A DNA stretch of 64,000 bases from NCBI GenBank assembly GCA_028868535.1, contig JAGWUH010000003.1, positions 80,929 to 144,928 of the forward strand. The letters run 5' to 3'. Under the pieces are notes generated by a model, which did not search any database, was not told the origin of the DNA, and saw nothing but the letters and a program-made list of their open reading frames with translations. The position numbers and the translations under genes were made by a program. The stretch is from Sphingomonadales bacterium (lineage in GTDB: Bacteria; Pseudomonadota; Alphaproteobacteria; Sphingomonadales; Sphingomonadaceae). The number at the start of each line of letters is the position of its first letter. The first letter of the stretch is position 1. Shown piece by piece: positions 38,548 through 49,668 of the stretch.

Positions 38548-39531
38548 ATGACCGAACTGCTGACTTCCCCCTTCCTCGGTACGCCCGCATGGTTCTGGCT
38601 GGCATTCCTGGCGCTGGTCGCCGGGCTGACCGCGCTCGACCTCGGCCTGCTCAACCGGCGCGACCGGGACATGGGGATCGGCGAATCCCTCCGGTTGTCG
38701 GCGTTCTACATCGCCATCGCAGTGGCTTTCGGCGCCTGGATCTGGCTGGAACGCGGCGCCGATGCCGGCATGAAGTACTACACCGGATTCTTCATCGAGA
38801 AGGCGCTGTCGATCGACAACATCTTCGTGATCGGCATGATCTTCAGCTTCTTCGCGATCCCTTCGCGCTACCAGTACCGCGCGCTGGTATGGGGAATTCT
38901 CGGCGTGATCGTGCTGCGCGGGGCGATGATCGCGGCGGGCGCGGCGCTGGTCGCGCAGGCACACTGGGTACTCTACCTGTTCGCGGCGTTCCTCGTCTTC
39001 ACCGGCATCAAGATGCTGCGCGGCGGCGACAGCGAGCCGGACCTGGCCAACAATCCGGCGATCCGCTGGCTCTCGGCGCGGATGAACGTGACGCCCGAAC
39101 TGCACGGCCAGCGCTTCCTCGTCCGGGTCCGCGACGCCCGGACCGGGCGCTTGGTTCGCGCCGCGACGCCGCTGCTGCTGGCGCTGGTCGTGATCAACGT
39201 CGCCGACCTGGTGTTCGCGATCGACTCGGTCCCGGCGATCTTCGCGATCACCACCGATACCTTCATCGTCTTCACCTCGAACATCATGGCGATCCTCGGC
39301 CTCCGGGCGCTGTACTTCGCGCTCTCGGCGATGATCGCGCGGTTCGAGTACCTGAAGGTGGCGCTGGCCGGGGTGCTGGTGTTCATCGGCTCGAAGATCT
39401 TCATCGCGGACTTCGTGCTCGATGGCGGCAAGTTTCCGCCGCTGCTGAGCCTCGGCGTGACGTTCGGGATGATCGGCGCGGGGATCGGCTGGTCGCTGTG
39501 GAAGACGCGCGGCCTGCCGGCAACGGCCTGA
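38548..39531 (+). CDS. TerC family membrane protein (Alx-like)
   Basis: A 327-residue membrane protein with nine or so helices. Two conserved segments, FFIEKALSIDNIFVIGMIF and NVADLVFAIDSVPAIFAIT, hold the acidic residues implicated in manganese transport by Alx/TerC proteins. The length and the SFFAIPSRYQYRALVWGILGVIVLRG segment fit the Alx group, which exports Mn(II). ATG start. It is preceded by a 226-nt non-coding region with strong hairpins and follows divergently after the oxyR-like gene. Function in this organism is inferred. Confidence 0.9.
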   Translation: MTELLTSPFLGTPAWFWLAFLALVAGLTALDLGLLNRRDRDMGIGESLRLSAFYIAIAVAFGAWIWLERGADAGMKYYTGFFIEKALSIDNIFVIGMIFSFFAIPSRYQYRALVWGILGVIVLRGAMIAAGAALVAQAHWVLYLFAAFLVFTGIKMLRGGDSEPDLANNPAIRWLSARMNVTPELHGQRFLVRVRDARTGRLVRAATPLLLALVVINVADLVFAIDSVPAIFAITTDTFIVFTSNIMAILGLRALYFALSAMIARFEYLKVALAGVLVFIGSKIFIADFVLDGGKFPPLLSLGVTFGMIGAGIGWSLWKTRGLPATA

Positions 39532-39535
39532 AGCT

Positions 39536-40714
39536 TCAGCAGCGGTGGTAGAGCCGTTCGAGACGATCGAGCCAGCCGAGCGCGCGACGGCGGAGCGGGC
39601 CGCCGAGAGCGATGCCGCAATCGACCAGGCCGAGCCGCTGCGGCCACAGCGACCCGATCGGTTCCTGCCCCGGAGCACAGCAGGAATCGACGCGCGGCGG
39701 GCCGGCGTCCCGGAAATGCGCGGTCAGCCGTGACAGCAGCAGCAGGCCGGGGCCGAACCCGCCGAGGCCTTCATCGTAGGCCATCTTGAAGCCGAAGCCC
39801 TCGTCGCCGGCGACGAAATGGACCGACGCGGCGATCAGGCGCCCGCCGGCGAGCAGTTCGGTCACCTCGATCAGGCCACGGGCGGCAGCGGCGGAGGTGA
39901 CGGCGGCGAAGAAATCGCGGGTGGCGGTGGCGCTGGCCAGGGCGGAGCCGGCACGCCCCTTCCAGCCGGCGCTTTCCAGCGCGAGAAAGCGGTCGAGCGC
40001 TGCCGCGACATCGGCCTTGCTGCCTGCGACCCGCCAGGCGAGCGGGCCAAGCTCCCGCTCGCACTTGCGTTCGAGCGAGGCGATGCGGCGGCGACGCGAT
40101 CCCTTGAGCGCCTCGCCCTCGTCGAGTTGATCGCGGGCGAGCAGGGCGCGATCGTAGAGCCGGTCGGTCTTCCAGCCGCGTCGATCATCGGCGCAGACCT
40201 GAACCAGCGCGCGGACCACGGGTTCATCCAGCGGCAGGCCGGTGAGACGCAGCGCGAGGCGCCCCCTGCCCGCCCGGCCAAGGCCATCGAGCAGGGCGCG
40301 CCAGAAGCGGGCCTCGTGCCCCTGCTGGACCAGCGGTGTGCCGCGGAACTGGTTGGGATGGCTCCACAGCGCCCAGTGCGGAAACGGCGCCTTGCCGTAC
40401 CGCGCGCGGGCGATCACCGGGACCACGCCAAGCCAGTTGCCGCCGTCTTCGATCACCACCGCCAGCCGCACGTCGGCGTCCCCGGCGCAACAGGCAAGGC
40501 CGGCGCGGGTGAACCAGGGCTGGGCAAAGACCGAGGGCGTGGCGCTGTTGGCTCCCAGGTCATCCCACACGGCCTGGTCGGCGGCGGTAAGCGACGCCGG
40601 CGCGAGCAGGGACAAGCGCGCGCCGGGCGCGGGGACCGCCGCGTGATCGGCAAGCGGGGGCAGCGCGCCGTTCGGCAGGGCGGGCGCGAACGTGGCGCGG
40701 TCCTCGAAGATCAT
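39536..40714 (-). CDS. GNAT-like acetyltransferase (CelD/BcsL domain)
   Basis: A 392-residue protein with a C-terminal acetyltransferase domain of the CelD/Acetyltransf_6 type: LKGSRRRRIASLERKCERELGPLAWRVAGSKADVAAALDRFLALESAGWKGRAGSALA, then RLIAASVHFVAGDEGFGFKMAYDEGLGGFGPGLLLLSRLTAHF. Relatives act on cellulose or other exopolysaccharides, or on lipid A. No membrane segment. The ATG at 40714 follows a JmjC/cupin gene by 26 nt, and the two are probably co-transcribed. Convergent with terC, with 4 nt between stops. Confidence 0.82.
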   Translation of the reverse strand: MIFEDRATFAPALPNGALPPLADHAAVPAPGARLSLLAPASLTAADQAVWDDLGANSATPSVFAQPWFTRAGLACCAGDADVRLAVVIEDGGNWLGVVPVIARARYGKAPFPHWALWSHPNQFRGTPLVQQGHEARFWRALLDGLGRAGRGRLALRLTGLPLDEPVVRALVQVCADDRRGWKTDRLYDRALLARDQLDEGEALKGSRRRRIASLERKCERELGPLAWRVAGSKADVAAALDRFLALESAGWKGRAGSALASATATRDFFAAVTSAAAARGLIEVTELLAGGRLIAASVHFVAGDEGFGFKMAYDEGLGGFGPGLLLLSRLTAHFRDAGPPRVDSCCAPGQEPIGSLWPQRLGLVDCGIALGGPLRRRALGWLDRLERLYHRC

Positions 40715-40740
40715 GGCCGGTCGCAGCCCCGGGTGCGCGC

Positions 40741-41613
40741 TCAGCCGCAGCCGAGGCGGCGCAGCGCGCGCCAGGCGTTGGCCTTGACGCGGGAGCGGCC
40801 GTGCGGAAGCGGTGCCGGCGGGGACGGATTCAGGCCGTGCTCGCGCAGCCAGCCGTTGAAGGTCCAGGCCTCGTTCTGTTCGAGGCTGGCGTCGCTGCAC
40901 CAGGTGAGCGAGATCGAAACCGATGGCTGGTCATCGACCTCCACCCAGTGGGGTGCCTTGAACGTGTGGTGCAGCGCATCGCCGGGGTCGAGGGTGTAGA
41001 CGGTGCCGTGCGCGGCGAAGTCCTCGCGCCATTCGAGCGCATTGATGCCGTGACGGTGGAACGCCTCGTTCTGCCGGTCGGTCAGGAACGGCGGCTGCGG
41101 CGGGAACACGGCGAAGCGCTTGCGGCCGGCGATCTGGGCGAGAATGTTGTATTCGGGATCGACATGAAACGGGAACTTCGCCCGCGGCGAGGACACGAAG
41201 ATGAACGCCTTGAGCCGGCGCGCCGGGCCGGTGATCGGGCGGATCAGGTCATCCAGCTCCCCCAGCACCGACGCGATCAGGTCCGCGTACTCGGGAAGCT
41301 GCGAGGCGTCGTTGAACCCAACCCAGAGATCGGCCGTGGCGATATCGCGCACCATGGCGACGTGGTCGGCGGGGTGGCTGGCAAGGCTGACCACGGCCTG
41401 CAGGGGCTCGCTGGCGCGCTTGTACAGCACGCAATCGGGGCGCATGCGCCCGGCGGCATCGGCCAGCGCGTCGAGCGAGAGCAGCGGATGATCGGCGAGC
41501 GCGTGGCGCAGCACGCAGGCGCCGGTCGGGTAAGCCGCGGCGAAGGCGCGGCGGGCTTCCTCGTCGAAGGCGCGACGCGAGGCCGGGACGAAGCCCGAGG
41601 GAGTCATGTCCAT
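40741..41613 (-). CDS. JmjC/cupin-like Fe(II)/2-oxoglutarate dioxygenase
   Basis: A 290-residue protein with a cupin-like fold. FPFHVDPEYNILAQIAGRKRFAVFPP holds the HxD iron ligands and a Lys for 2-oxoglutarate, and GDALHHTFKAPHWVEVDDQPSVSISLTW supplies the distal His, as in JmjC hydroxylases that act on proteins or ribosomal components. The N-terminal part is less conserved. ATG at 41613, with a second ATG one codon inside. It pairs with the acetyltransferase gene downstream; the shared substrate is unknown. Confidence 0.8.
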   Translation of the reverse strand: MDMTPSGFVPASRRAFDEEARRAFAAAYPTGACVLRHALADHPLLSLDALADAAGRMRPDCVLYKRASEPLQAVVSLASHPADHVAMVRDIATADLWVGFNDASQLPEYADLIASVLGELDDLIRPITGPARRLKAFIFVSSPRAKFPFHVDPEYNILAQIAGRKRFAVFPPQPPFLTDRQNEAFHRHGINALEWREDFAAHGTVYTLDPGDALHHTFKAPHWVEVDDQPSVSISLTWCSDASLEQNEAWTFNGWLREHGLNPSPPAPLPHGRSRVKANAWRALRRLGCG

Positions 41614-41707
41614 GGCGAACGGGTTTCCGCGTGATTGGCTTCTTATGGTTCTAGGACAAAGGTCTTAAGTCCCGGTTTCTGAACGGTGTGCGCGGGCGAT
41701 CGCGGCG

Positions 41708-41725
41708 CTGTCATCAATCTGTCAT
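41708..41725 (+). promoter_or_regulatory. Pho box upstream of phoR
   Basis: CTGTCAT-CAAT-CTGTCAT, two perfect 7-bp direct repeats with a 4-bp spacer, the classical PhoB binding site. It ends 27 bp before the phoR start codon. Confidence 0.9.
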
Positions 41726-41752
41726 CGTGCGCGCACAAGCCTCTGGCCCACA

Positions 41753-42991
41753 ATGAGCGAGCATTCTACAAGCGCGCCGATGCGCCGGGAACTACCGAAA
41801 CCCTGGGCGGGAATGGCGCTGATGGCGCTGACCGTGGCCGGGCTGGTCATGGGCGGCATTTCGCTGCCGGCGGTGGCGTTGACCGGGGGCATCTGGCTGA
41901 TCTCGCTGTGGTTCGAGTGGCTCCGGCCGCCGCCGCCGGAACAGCCGATCCACATTGCCGAGAAGCCGGATCTCGATGCGGTGGCGCGGGCGGCGATGCA
42001 GGCCGCGATCGAACCCGTGGGCGTGCCGCTGATGCTGACCGACAGCGCGCGGATCTTTGCCGCCAACAGCGCTGCCCGGCTGGCGCTGGGCGCGCATGTG
42101 ACCGGGCAGGACGCGCGGGTGGCGTTGCGCCATCCGGACGCGGTGCGGCTGCTGGACATGGCCGAAGGCGGCACGCTGACGCTGCGCGGCCTGACCGGAA
42201 CGCGCACGCTGTGGCAGATGACCCGCGAGGCGCTGCCGGGCGAGGCCGGAGCCGGGCTGTGGCTGATCGAGCTGCGCGACCGCACCGCCGAGGCGGACAT
42301 GGGCCGGGCGCACACCGACTTCGTCGCCAACGCCAGCCACGAACTGCGCACGCCGCTGTCGTCGGTGATCGGCTATGTCGAGACGCTGGCGGAGAATCCC
42401 GGCGGCTACGATGCGGCGACGATGGCCCGCTTCCTGGGGACGGTGCTGCGCGAGGCGCGGCGCATGGACAGCCTGGTTTCGGACCTGATGTCGCTTTCGC
42501 AACTCGAGGCGGAAAAGCACGACGCGCCGACCGGCCATGTCGATCTCGCCGCGGTCGCGGCGCGCGTGGCCGGCGAGTTCGCGCACGAGCGTCGCGTGAA
42601 GTTCGAGCGGCCGGACGCGGTGATCGCGGTGGCCGGCGATACCCGACAGCTCGAGCAACTCGTCCGCAACCTCGTCGACAACGCGCTCAAGTACGCCGAT
42701 GGCGAGAAGCCGGTGACGGTTACGGTGGCGCTGCGGACCGGGGGACGGAACGCTGTGCTGGCAGTGGCGGACCAAGGGCCGGGCATCGCCCCGGAACACC
42801 TGCCCCACCTCACCCGGCGGTTCTACCGCACCGATCCCGGCCGCAGCCGTGCCGCCGGCGGCACCGGCCTGGGCCTGGCGATCGTCAAGCACATCGTCGA
42901 GCGGCATCGCGGGACGCTCGACATCGCCAGCACGCTGGGCGAGGGAACGACGGTCACGGTGACGCTGCCGCTGATCGCGGGCGAATTGTGA
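41753..42991 (+). CDS. phoR: Phosphate regulon sensor histidine kinase
   Basis: Inner-membrane kinase that senses phosphate sufficiency through PhoU and the Pst transporter. The 412 residues have two N-terminal membrane helices (about residues 17-55), a PAS-like domain (about 75-170), a dimerisation/phosphoacceptor helix with VANASHELRTPLS (His196) and an ATPase domain with LVRNLVDNALKYA, VADQGPGIAPEHL and GGTGLGLAIVKHIVERHRG. ATG at 41753. A perfect Pho box precedes it. It is followed by phoU and phoB, but no pst genes lie between. Confidence 0.96.
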   Translation: MSEHSTSAPMRRELPKPWAGMALMALTVAGLVMGGISLPAVALTGGIWLISLWFEWLRPPPPEQPIHIAEKPDLDAVARAAMQAAIEPVGVPLMLTDSARIFAANSAARLALGAHVTGQDARVALRHPDAVRLLDMAEGGTLTLRGLTGTRTLWQMTREALPGEAGAGLWLIELRDRTAEADMGRAHTDFVANASHELRTPLSSVIGYVETLAENPGGYDAATMARFLGTVLREARRMDSLVSDLMSLSQLEAEKHDAPTGHVDLAAVAARVAGEFAHERRVKFERPDAVIAVAGDTRQLEQLVRNLVDNALKYADGEKPVTVTVALRTGGRNAVLAVADQGPGIAPEHLPHLTRRFYRTDPGRSRAAGGTGLGLAIVKHIVERHRGTLDIASTLGEGTTVTVTLPLIAGEL

Positions 42992-43014
42992 CGGTGTTGT
43001 CATCGAATTGTCAC
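42986..43014 (+). promoter_or_regulatory. Triple Pho-box array before phoU
   Basis: Three 7-bp repeats spaced 11 bp apart: TTGTGAC (42986-42992), TTGTCAT (42997-43003) and TTGTCAC (43008-43014). The first overlaps the last codons and stop of phoR. This suggests an internal PhoB-dependent promoter for phoU-phoB. Confidence 0.75.
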
Positions 43015-43058
43015 GCGGCAACGGCACAGGCGCGACACGGGTCATGGAGTGAGCCAGG

Positions 43059-43733
43059 ATGGTAGCGGAACACACGGTCAAGGCTTTCGACGAGGACATC
43101 ACCCGCCTGCGGGGCCTGATCGGCGAGATGGGCGGTCTGGCGGAGGTCGCGATCGGCGAAGCAATGGACGCGCTGGTCAAGGGCTCCGACGCGCTGGCGC
43201 AGGCGGTGATCGCGCGCGACAAGCGGATCGATGCGCTCGAACAGGACATCGACCAGTTGACGGTGCGGATCATCGCGCTGCGCGCGCCGATGGCCGACGA
43301 CCTGCGCGAGGTGATCGCCAGCCTGAAGATCGCCGGGATGGTCGAGCGCGTGGGCGACTATGCCAAGAACATCGCCAAGCGTTCGGGCGGCATCAAGGAG
43401 CGGGCCCAGTTCGAGCCGTTGACGCTGCTGCCGGCGATGGCCGAAATCGCATCGGGCATGATCCACGACGTGCTGACCGCGTATGCCGCGCGCGACGCGC
43501 AGGCGGCGATGGCGGTCATCGAGTGCGACGCCAAGGTCGACGCGTTCTATGACAGCGTGTTCCGCAATCTCGTCAGCCACATGATGGAGAACCCGTCGAC
43601 GATCTCGAGCGCGGCCGAGCTGCTGTTCGTGGCGCGGTCCCTGGAACGCATCGGCGACCACGCGACCAACATCGCGGAGATGGTCTATTTCGCGGCGACC
43701 GGCGAGTATCTCGGCGATCGCAAGGACGCCTGA
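43059..43733 (+). CDS. phoU: Phosphate transport system regulator PhoU
   Basis: Cytosolic helical adaptor between the Pst transporter and PhoR. The 224 residues form two repeated three-helix bundles with the metal-binding motifs IEALEQDIDQL-like (IDALEQDIDQLTVRI) and VERVGDYAKNIAK in repeat 1, and DAKVDAFYDSVFRNLV and LERIGDHATNIAEMVYF in repeat 2. ATG at 43059 with AGCCAGGA upstream. It is separated from phoR by a Pho-box array, and phoB follows after 1 nt. Confidence 0.96.
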   Translation: MVAEHTVKAFDEDITRLRGLIGEMGGLAEVAIGEAMDALVKGSDALAQAVIARDKRIDALEQDIDQLTVRIIALRAPMADDLREVIASLKIAGMVERVGDYAKNIAKRSGGIKERAQFEPLTLLPAMAEIASGMIHDVLTAYAARDAQAAMAVIECDAKVDAFYDSVFRNLVSHMMENPSTISSAAELLFVARSLERIGDHATNIAEMVYFAATGEYLGDRKDA

Positions 43734-43734
43734 C

Positions 43735-44424
<690 letters not shown>

Positions 44425-44458
44425 GGCAGGGAGTCCCCTGCCCCGGACCGGCCTGCCG

Positions 44459-46033
44459 TCATTCGGTACCCGGCATCGGCGGTACCGAATTGTGCGGGGC
44501 GTCGGCGTCTTCCTCGTGAACCTCGACGAGGCCGCGGCCGACGTGGCTCTTGCGGTAGCCGTAGAGGAAATAGAACACCAGGCCGATCCCGCCCCACACC
44601 GGCAGCACCATCTTGGCGTCGTAAGGCAGGAACCAGTAGAGGATCAGGCAACCGACGATCGACACCGGGCCGACCAGCCAGATCGCCGGGGTGCGGAACG
44701 GGCGGACGCGGCCGGGGTCGCGCACGCGCAGGATCAGCACCGCGATCGAGACCATGAAGAACGCGAACAGCGTGCCGGAGTTGGAGATGTCCGCAAGCTG
44801 GCCGACGGGCAGCAGCGCGGCGGCGATCGCCACGAACACGCCGGTGACCATCGTCACCACGTGCGGCGTCTTCCACTTCGGGTGGACGGTCGCGAGCTTT
44901 TCCGGCAGCAGGCCGTCGCGCGCCATGACGAAGAAGATGCGGGTCTGGCCGAACATCATCATCAGGATGACCGAGGGCAGCGCGAGGTTCGCGGCAAGGC
45001 CGACGAGATCGCCGGCGAAGGTGTGATTGATCGAGCGCAGCACGTGGGCGAGCGCTTCCTTCGAGCAGACCAGCGGTTCCTTGCCGGCAGCGACCAGCGC
45101 CGCGCACTGCTGGTTGAACTCCGCCGAGCCGGGAGCAACGCCCGGGGCGGTGGGTTGCGCGCCGATCGCGCCGATCGCGGCGGCGGCGACGAGCAGGTAG
45201 AACACCGTGCAGATCGCGAGGCTGCCGATCAGGCCGATCGGCACGTTGCGCTGGGGATTCTTGGTCTCCTCCGCCGCAGTGGAAACCGCGTCGAAGCCGA
45301 CGTAGGCGAAGAAGATCGACGAGGCGGCGCCGATGATGCCCATGCCCGACGAGCCGAGGCCATTGGGCATGAACGGGGCGAAATGCTCGGCCTTCAGCAC
45401 CGGCAGCGCCAGCGCGATGAACATCGTGAGCGCGGCGACCTTGATCGCGACCAGCACGGCGTTGACCGAGGCGCTTTCCTTGGTGCCGATCATCAGCAAC
45501 CAGGTGACGGCCAGCGCGACGAAGATGGCGGGGACATTGACGAGGCCGGCGGAGAAATCCGGATAAGGCAGCAGGCCGTGCATCGACCAGCTCGGCCCGG
45601 CCTGGAGCATGGCGGGGAGCTCCAACCCGGTCCAGCTCTTGACCAGGCCCATGAAATAGCCCGACCACCCGACCGAGACCGCGCTGGCGGCGACCGCGTA
45701 TTCAAGGATCAGCGCCCAGCCGACCATCCACGCCAGCACCTCACCCACGACGGCATAGGTGTAAGTGTAGGCGGAACCCGAAACCGGGACCATCGAAGCC
45801 AGTTCAGAGTAGCACAGCGCCGCGACCGCGCAGACGAAGCCGGCGATCACGAAGCTCCACATCATGCCGGGGCCGGCCTTCTGCGCGGCGGCCGCCGTCA
45901 ACACGAAGATGCCGGTGCCGATGATCGCACCGACGCCGAGAAGCGTGAGCTGGACCGGACCGAGCGTGCGATGGAGCGATTTCTTTTCCGCCGTCCGAAG
46001 GATGGCGTCGAGGGGTTTGATGCGCCCGAACAT
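44459..46033 (-). CDS. Amino-acid permease (APC superfamily, cationic amino acid transporter type)
   Basis: A 524-residue inner-membrane transporter with 12-14 helices. The TM1 segment LTLLGVGAIIGTGIFVLTAAAA carries the substrate-binding GxGxIIGxGIF motif; TM6 is SIFFAYVGFDAVSTAAEETKNPQRNVPIGLIGSL, the cationic amino acid transporter-like signature. The C-terminus is a short acidic tail. ATG at 46033. Convergent with phoB, divergent from panB. Substrate cannot be specified. Confidence 0.92.
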   Translation of the reverse strand: MFGRIKPLDAILRTAEKKSLHRTLGPVQLTLLGVGAIIGTGIFVLTAAAAQKAGPGMMWSFVIAGFVCAVAALCYSELASMVPVSGSAYTYTYAVVGEVLAWMVGWALILEYAVAASAVSVGWSGYFMGLVKSWTGLELPAMLQAGPSWSMHGLLPYPDFSAGLVNVPAIFVALAVTWLLMIGTKESASVNAVLVAIKVAALTMFIALALPVLKAEHFAPFMPNGLGSSGMGIIGAASSIFFAYVGFDAVSTAAEETKNPQRNVPIGLIGSLAICTVFYLLVAAAAIGAIGAQPTAPGVAPGSAEFNQQCAALVAAGKEPLVCSKEALAHVLRSINHTFAGDLVGLAANLALPSVILMMMFGQTRIFFVMARDGLLPEKLATVHPKWKTPHVVTMVTGVFVAIAAALLPVGQLADISNSGTLFAFFMVSIAVLILRVRDPGRVRPFRTPAIWLVGPVSIVGCLILYWFLPYDAKMVLPVWGGIGLVFYFLYGYRKSHVGRGLVEVHEEDADAPHNSVPPMPGTE

Positions 46034-46156
46034 GGGTTCTCCCGTGGGCCGTGAGGCCGTGAAAATCGATCACGGGAAGCTATCTTCATGGATGACAATA
46101 GCAAGGGGTTTGCCCCTGCCCTTCCCCAGAAGTCGGATGGCCACTACAAGGGTGGC

Positions 46157-47026
46157 ATGTCCACGACCTTCCAGCTCGATACGAGCACGAGCCGCGCCAA
46201 TCCCACCCCGGCGCCGATGCGGCGGCTGACCATCCCGGCAATCCGCAAGCGCAAGGTCGATGGCGCTACCGCCGAGCCGGTGGTGATGCTGACCGCGTAC
46301 ACCGCGCGGCAGGCGCAACTGCTCGACGCCCATTGCGACCTGCTGCTGGTCGGCGACTCGCTGGGCCAGGTGATCTATGGCCTGCCGTCGAGCGTGCCTG
46401 TGACGCTGGACATGATGGTGGCGCACGGCGCGGCGGTGGTGCGCGGATCCTATCACGCGGCGGTGCTGGTCGACATGCCGTTCGGCACGTACGAGGCCTC
46501 GCCGGCGCAGGCCTTCGAGAGCGCGGCGCGGCTGCTGAAGGAGACCGGCTGCGCCGGCGTCAAGCTCGAAGGCGGCGCGGCGATGGCGGAGACGGTGGCG
46601 TTCCTGTCGGCGCGCGGCATTCCGGTGATGGGACACGTCGGGCTGACGCCGCAGGCGGTGAACCAGCTCGGCGGCTATGGCGCGCGCGGGCGCAGCGAGG
46701 CCGAGGCGGAGAAGATCGTTGCCGATGCCGTCGCGCTCGACCGGGCCGGCGCCTTCGCGATCGTCGTCGAAGGCGTGGTCGAGCCGATCGCGGTGGCGGT
46801 GACGCGCGCGGTCTCGTGCCCGACCATCGGCATCGGCGGCTCCGCCCAGTGCGACGGCCAGGTACTGGTGACCGAGGACATGCTGGGGATGTTCGAACGG
46901 GTGCCGCGGTTCGTGAAGCGCTACGCGGCGATTTCCGAGGTGATCTCCGCGGCGGCCGCCGACTATGCCGCGGAAGTGCGCGCGCGTGCCTTTCCCGGCC
47001 CGGACCAGACCTACCAGCCGAAGTAG
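46157..47026 (+). CDS. panB: 3-methyl-2-oxobutanoate hydroxymethyltransferase
   Basis: Adds a hydroxymethyl group from methylene-THF to ketoisovalerate, the first step of pantothenate synthesis. The 289 residues show [73 protein letters not shown] (KLEGG) and the catalytic Glu region [29 protein letters not shown]. The ATG at 46157 is preferred because of AAGGG just upstream; an earlier ATG at 46088 would add 23 residues. The DUF475 gene follows 5 nt after the stop. Confidence 0.95.
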   Translation: MSTTFQLDTSTSRANPTPAPMRRLTIPAIRKRKVDGATAEPVVMLTAYTARQAQLLDAHCDLLLVGDSLGQVIYGLPSSVPVTLDMMVAHGAAVVRGSYHAAVLVDMPFGTYEASPAQAFESAARLLKETGCAGVKLEGGAAMAETVAFLSARGIPVMGHVGLTPQAVNQLGGYGARGRSEAEAEKIVADAVALDRAGAFAIVVEGVVEPIAVAVTRAVSCPTIGIGGSAQCDGQVLVTEDMLGMFERVPRFVKRYAAISEVISAAAADYAAEVRARAFPGPDQTYQPK

Positions 47027-47031
47027 CGACG

Positions 47032-48084
47032 ATGGTGCGACAATTCGCGGGATCGGCGGCGCTGACGCTGCTGGGGCTGGTGCTGGCGGCGGCTTATGGC
47101 TGGATCGACGGCCATTCGGTCGAGGCCGCGCTGGGCGTGGTCTGGATCGTGGTGGTGCTGGCGGTGCTGGAGGTATCGCTGTCGTTCGACAACGCGGTGG
47201 TCAATGCGTCGGTGCTGCAAGGCATGGATGCGGTGTGGCGGCGGCGATTCCTGACCTGGGGGATGCTGTTCGCGGTGTTCGGCACGCGGGTGCTGTTCCC
47301 GCTGGCGATCGTCGGGTTCACCGCCGGCATCGGGCCGGTGGACGCGCTGCGACTGTCGCTGACCGATCCGGTGGCGTACGAGGCCACGGTCAGCCATGCG
47401 CATTACGCCATTGCCGGGTTCGGCGGTGCTTTCCTGCTGCTGGTCGGGCTGGAGTTCTTTCTCGACACCGGCAAGGACGTCCACTGGATCAAGGGCGTGG
47501 AAACCACGCTGAGCCGGTTCGCCGACGTCGAGGCGCTGGGGATCGGGCTGGCGCTGGTGCTGCTGGTGCTGGTCGCCGCCGGGCTGCCCGGGCCGGCCGC
47601 GCTGAGCTTCCTGACGGCGGGGGCGCTGGGCATCGTCGGCCACATCGCGGTGCAGGGGCTGGGACGCTTCTTCGAACGGCGCGAGGAGCAGCGGGCGCTG
47701 GCGGGCCTGGTGGTGCGATCGGGCCTCGGCGGGTTCCTCTACCTGAACGTGCTCGACGCCTCGTTCAGTCTCGATGGCGTGATCGGCGCGTTCGCGCTGT
47801 CGAACAACATGGTGGTGATCGCCATCGGCCTGTCGATCGGGGCACTGTTCGTGCGATCGCTGACGGTGATGCTGGTCGAACGCGGCACCCTGTCGGAGTA
47901 TCGCTTCCTCGAGCATGGCGCGTTCTGGGCAATCGTTGCGCTGGGGGTGATCATGCTGGTTTCGGCGCGGATCGACATTCCCGAAACGGTCACGGGCCTG
48001 ATCGGCGCGGTGCTGATCGCGCTGTCATGGGCCTGGTCGGTCCGCTACCGCCGGCGCGCCGGGAGCGAGCAGGAGGCCGGTTAA
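47032..48084 (+). CDS. DUF475 integral membrane protein (TerC superfamily)
   Basis: A 350-residue membrane protein with about nine helices. The segments VVLAVLEVSLSFDNAVVNASVL and FLYLNVLDASFSLDGVIGAFALSNNMVVIAIGLSIGALFVRSLTVMLVERGTLSEYRFLEHGAFWAI contain the paired Asp-containing helices of the TerC/DUF475 family. It follows panB by 5 nt and may be co-transcribed. Probable metal-ion or tellurite-related transport, not proven. It is the second TerC-superfamily member in this window (the other at 38548). Confidence 0.88.
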   Translation: MVRQFAGSAALTLLGLVLAAAYGWIDGHSVEAALGVVWIVVVLAVLEVSLSFDNAVVNASVLQGMDAVWRRRFLTWGMLFAVFGTRVLFPLAIVGFTAGIGPVDALRLSLTDPVAYEATVSHAHYAIAGFGGAFLLLVGLEFFLDTGKDVHWIKGVETTLSRFADVEALGIGLALVLLVLVAAGLPGPAALSFLTAGALGIVGHIAVQGLGRFFERREEQRALAGLVVRSGLGGFLYLNVLDASFSLDGVIGAFALSNNMVVIAIGLSIGALFVRSLTVMLVERGTLSEYRFLEHGAFWAIVALGVIMLVSARIDIPETVTGLIGAVLIALSWAWSVRYRRRAGSEQEAG

Positions 48085-48214
48085 GGCGCGGCATCAAAGT
48101 TTGCGCGATGTGCCAATTGTGCAACAAATTCGAACAAAGTTTCAGCCTTCGGCGATCGCAAGTTGCGGGTATCGCCGGTGCGTGGCAATCACGCTGCCAG
48201 GTAGGGAGAGGAGA
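48085..48214. other. Non-coding gap ending in a terminator; possible small RNA
   Basis: A 130-nt stretch without an ORF that ends in a strong intrinsic terminator. It is AT-richer at its start (CAATTGTGCAACAAATTCGAAC) and contains a GCGTGGCAATCACGC-like partial inverted repeat. It may be the long 3' UTR of the DUF475 gene or an independent small RNA. Confidence 0.35.
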
Positions 48215-48244
48215 AAGGGCGGTCCGCAGAGGCCGCCCTTTTTT
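48215..48244 (+). terminator. Intrinsic terminator after the DUF475 gene
   Basis: Eight-base stem AAGGGCGG / CCGCCCTT with a 10-nt loop and a run of six T residues. Confidence 0.9.
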
Positions 48245-48288
48245 CGTTGCCCGCTCCGATCAAGGTGCCGCTCCGGTGCTCGTCGCGC

Positions 48289-49664
<1,376 letters not shown>

Positions 49665-49668
<4 letters not shown>

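Noticed and set aside
44425..44442. Hairpin GGCAGGG / CCCTGCC between phoB and the amino-acid permease as a terminator
   Set aside because: There is no T run on either side, so it is mentioned only under phoB.
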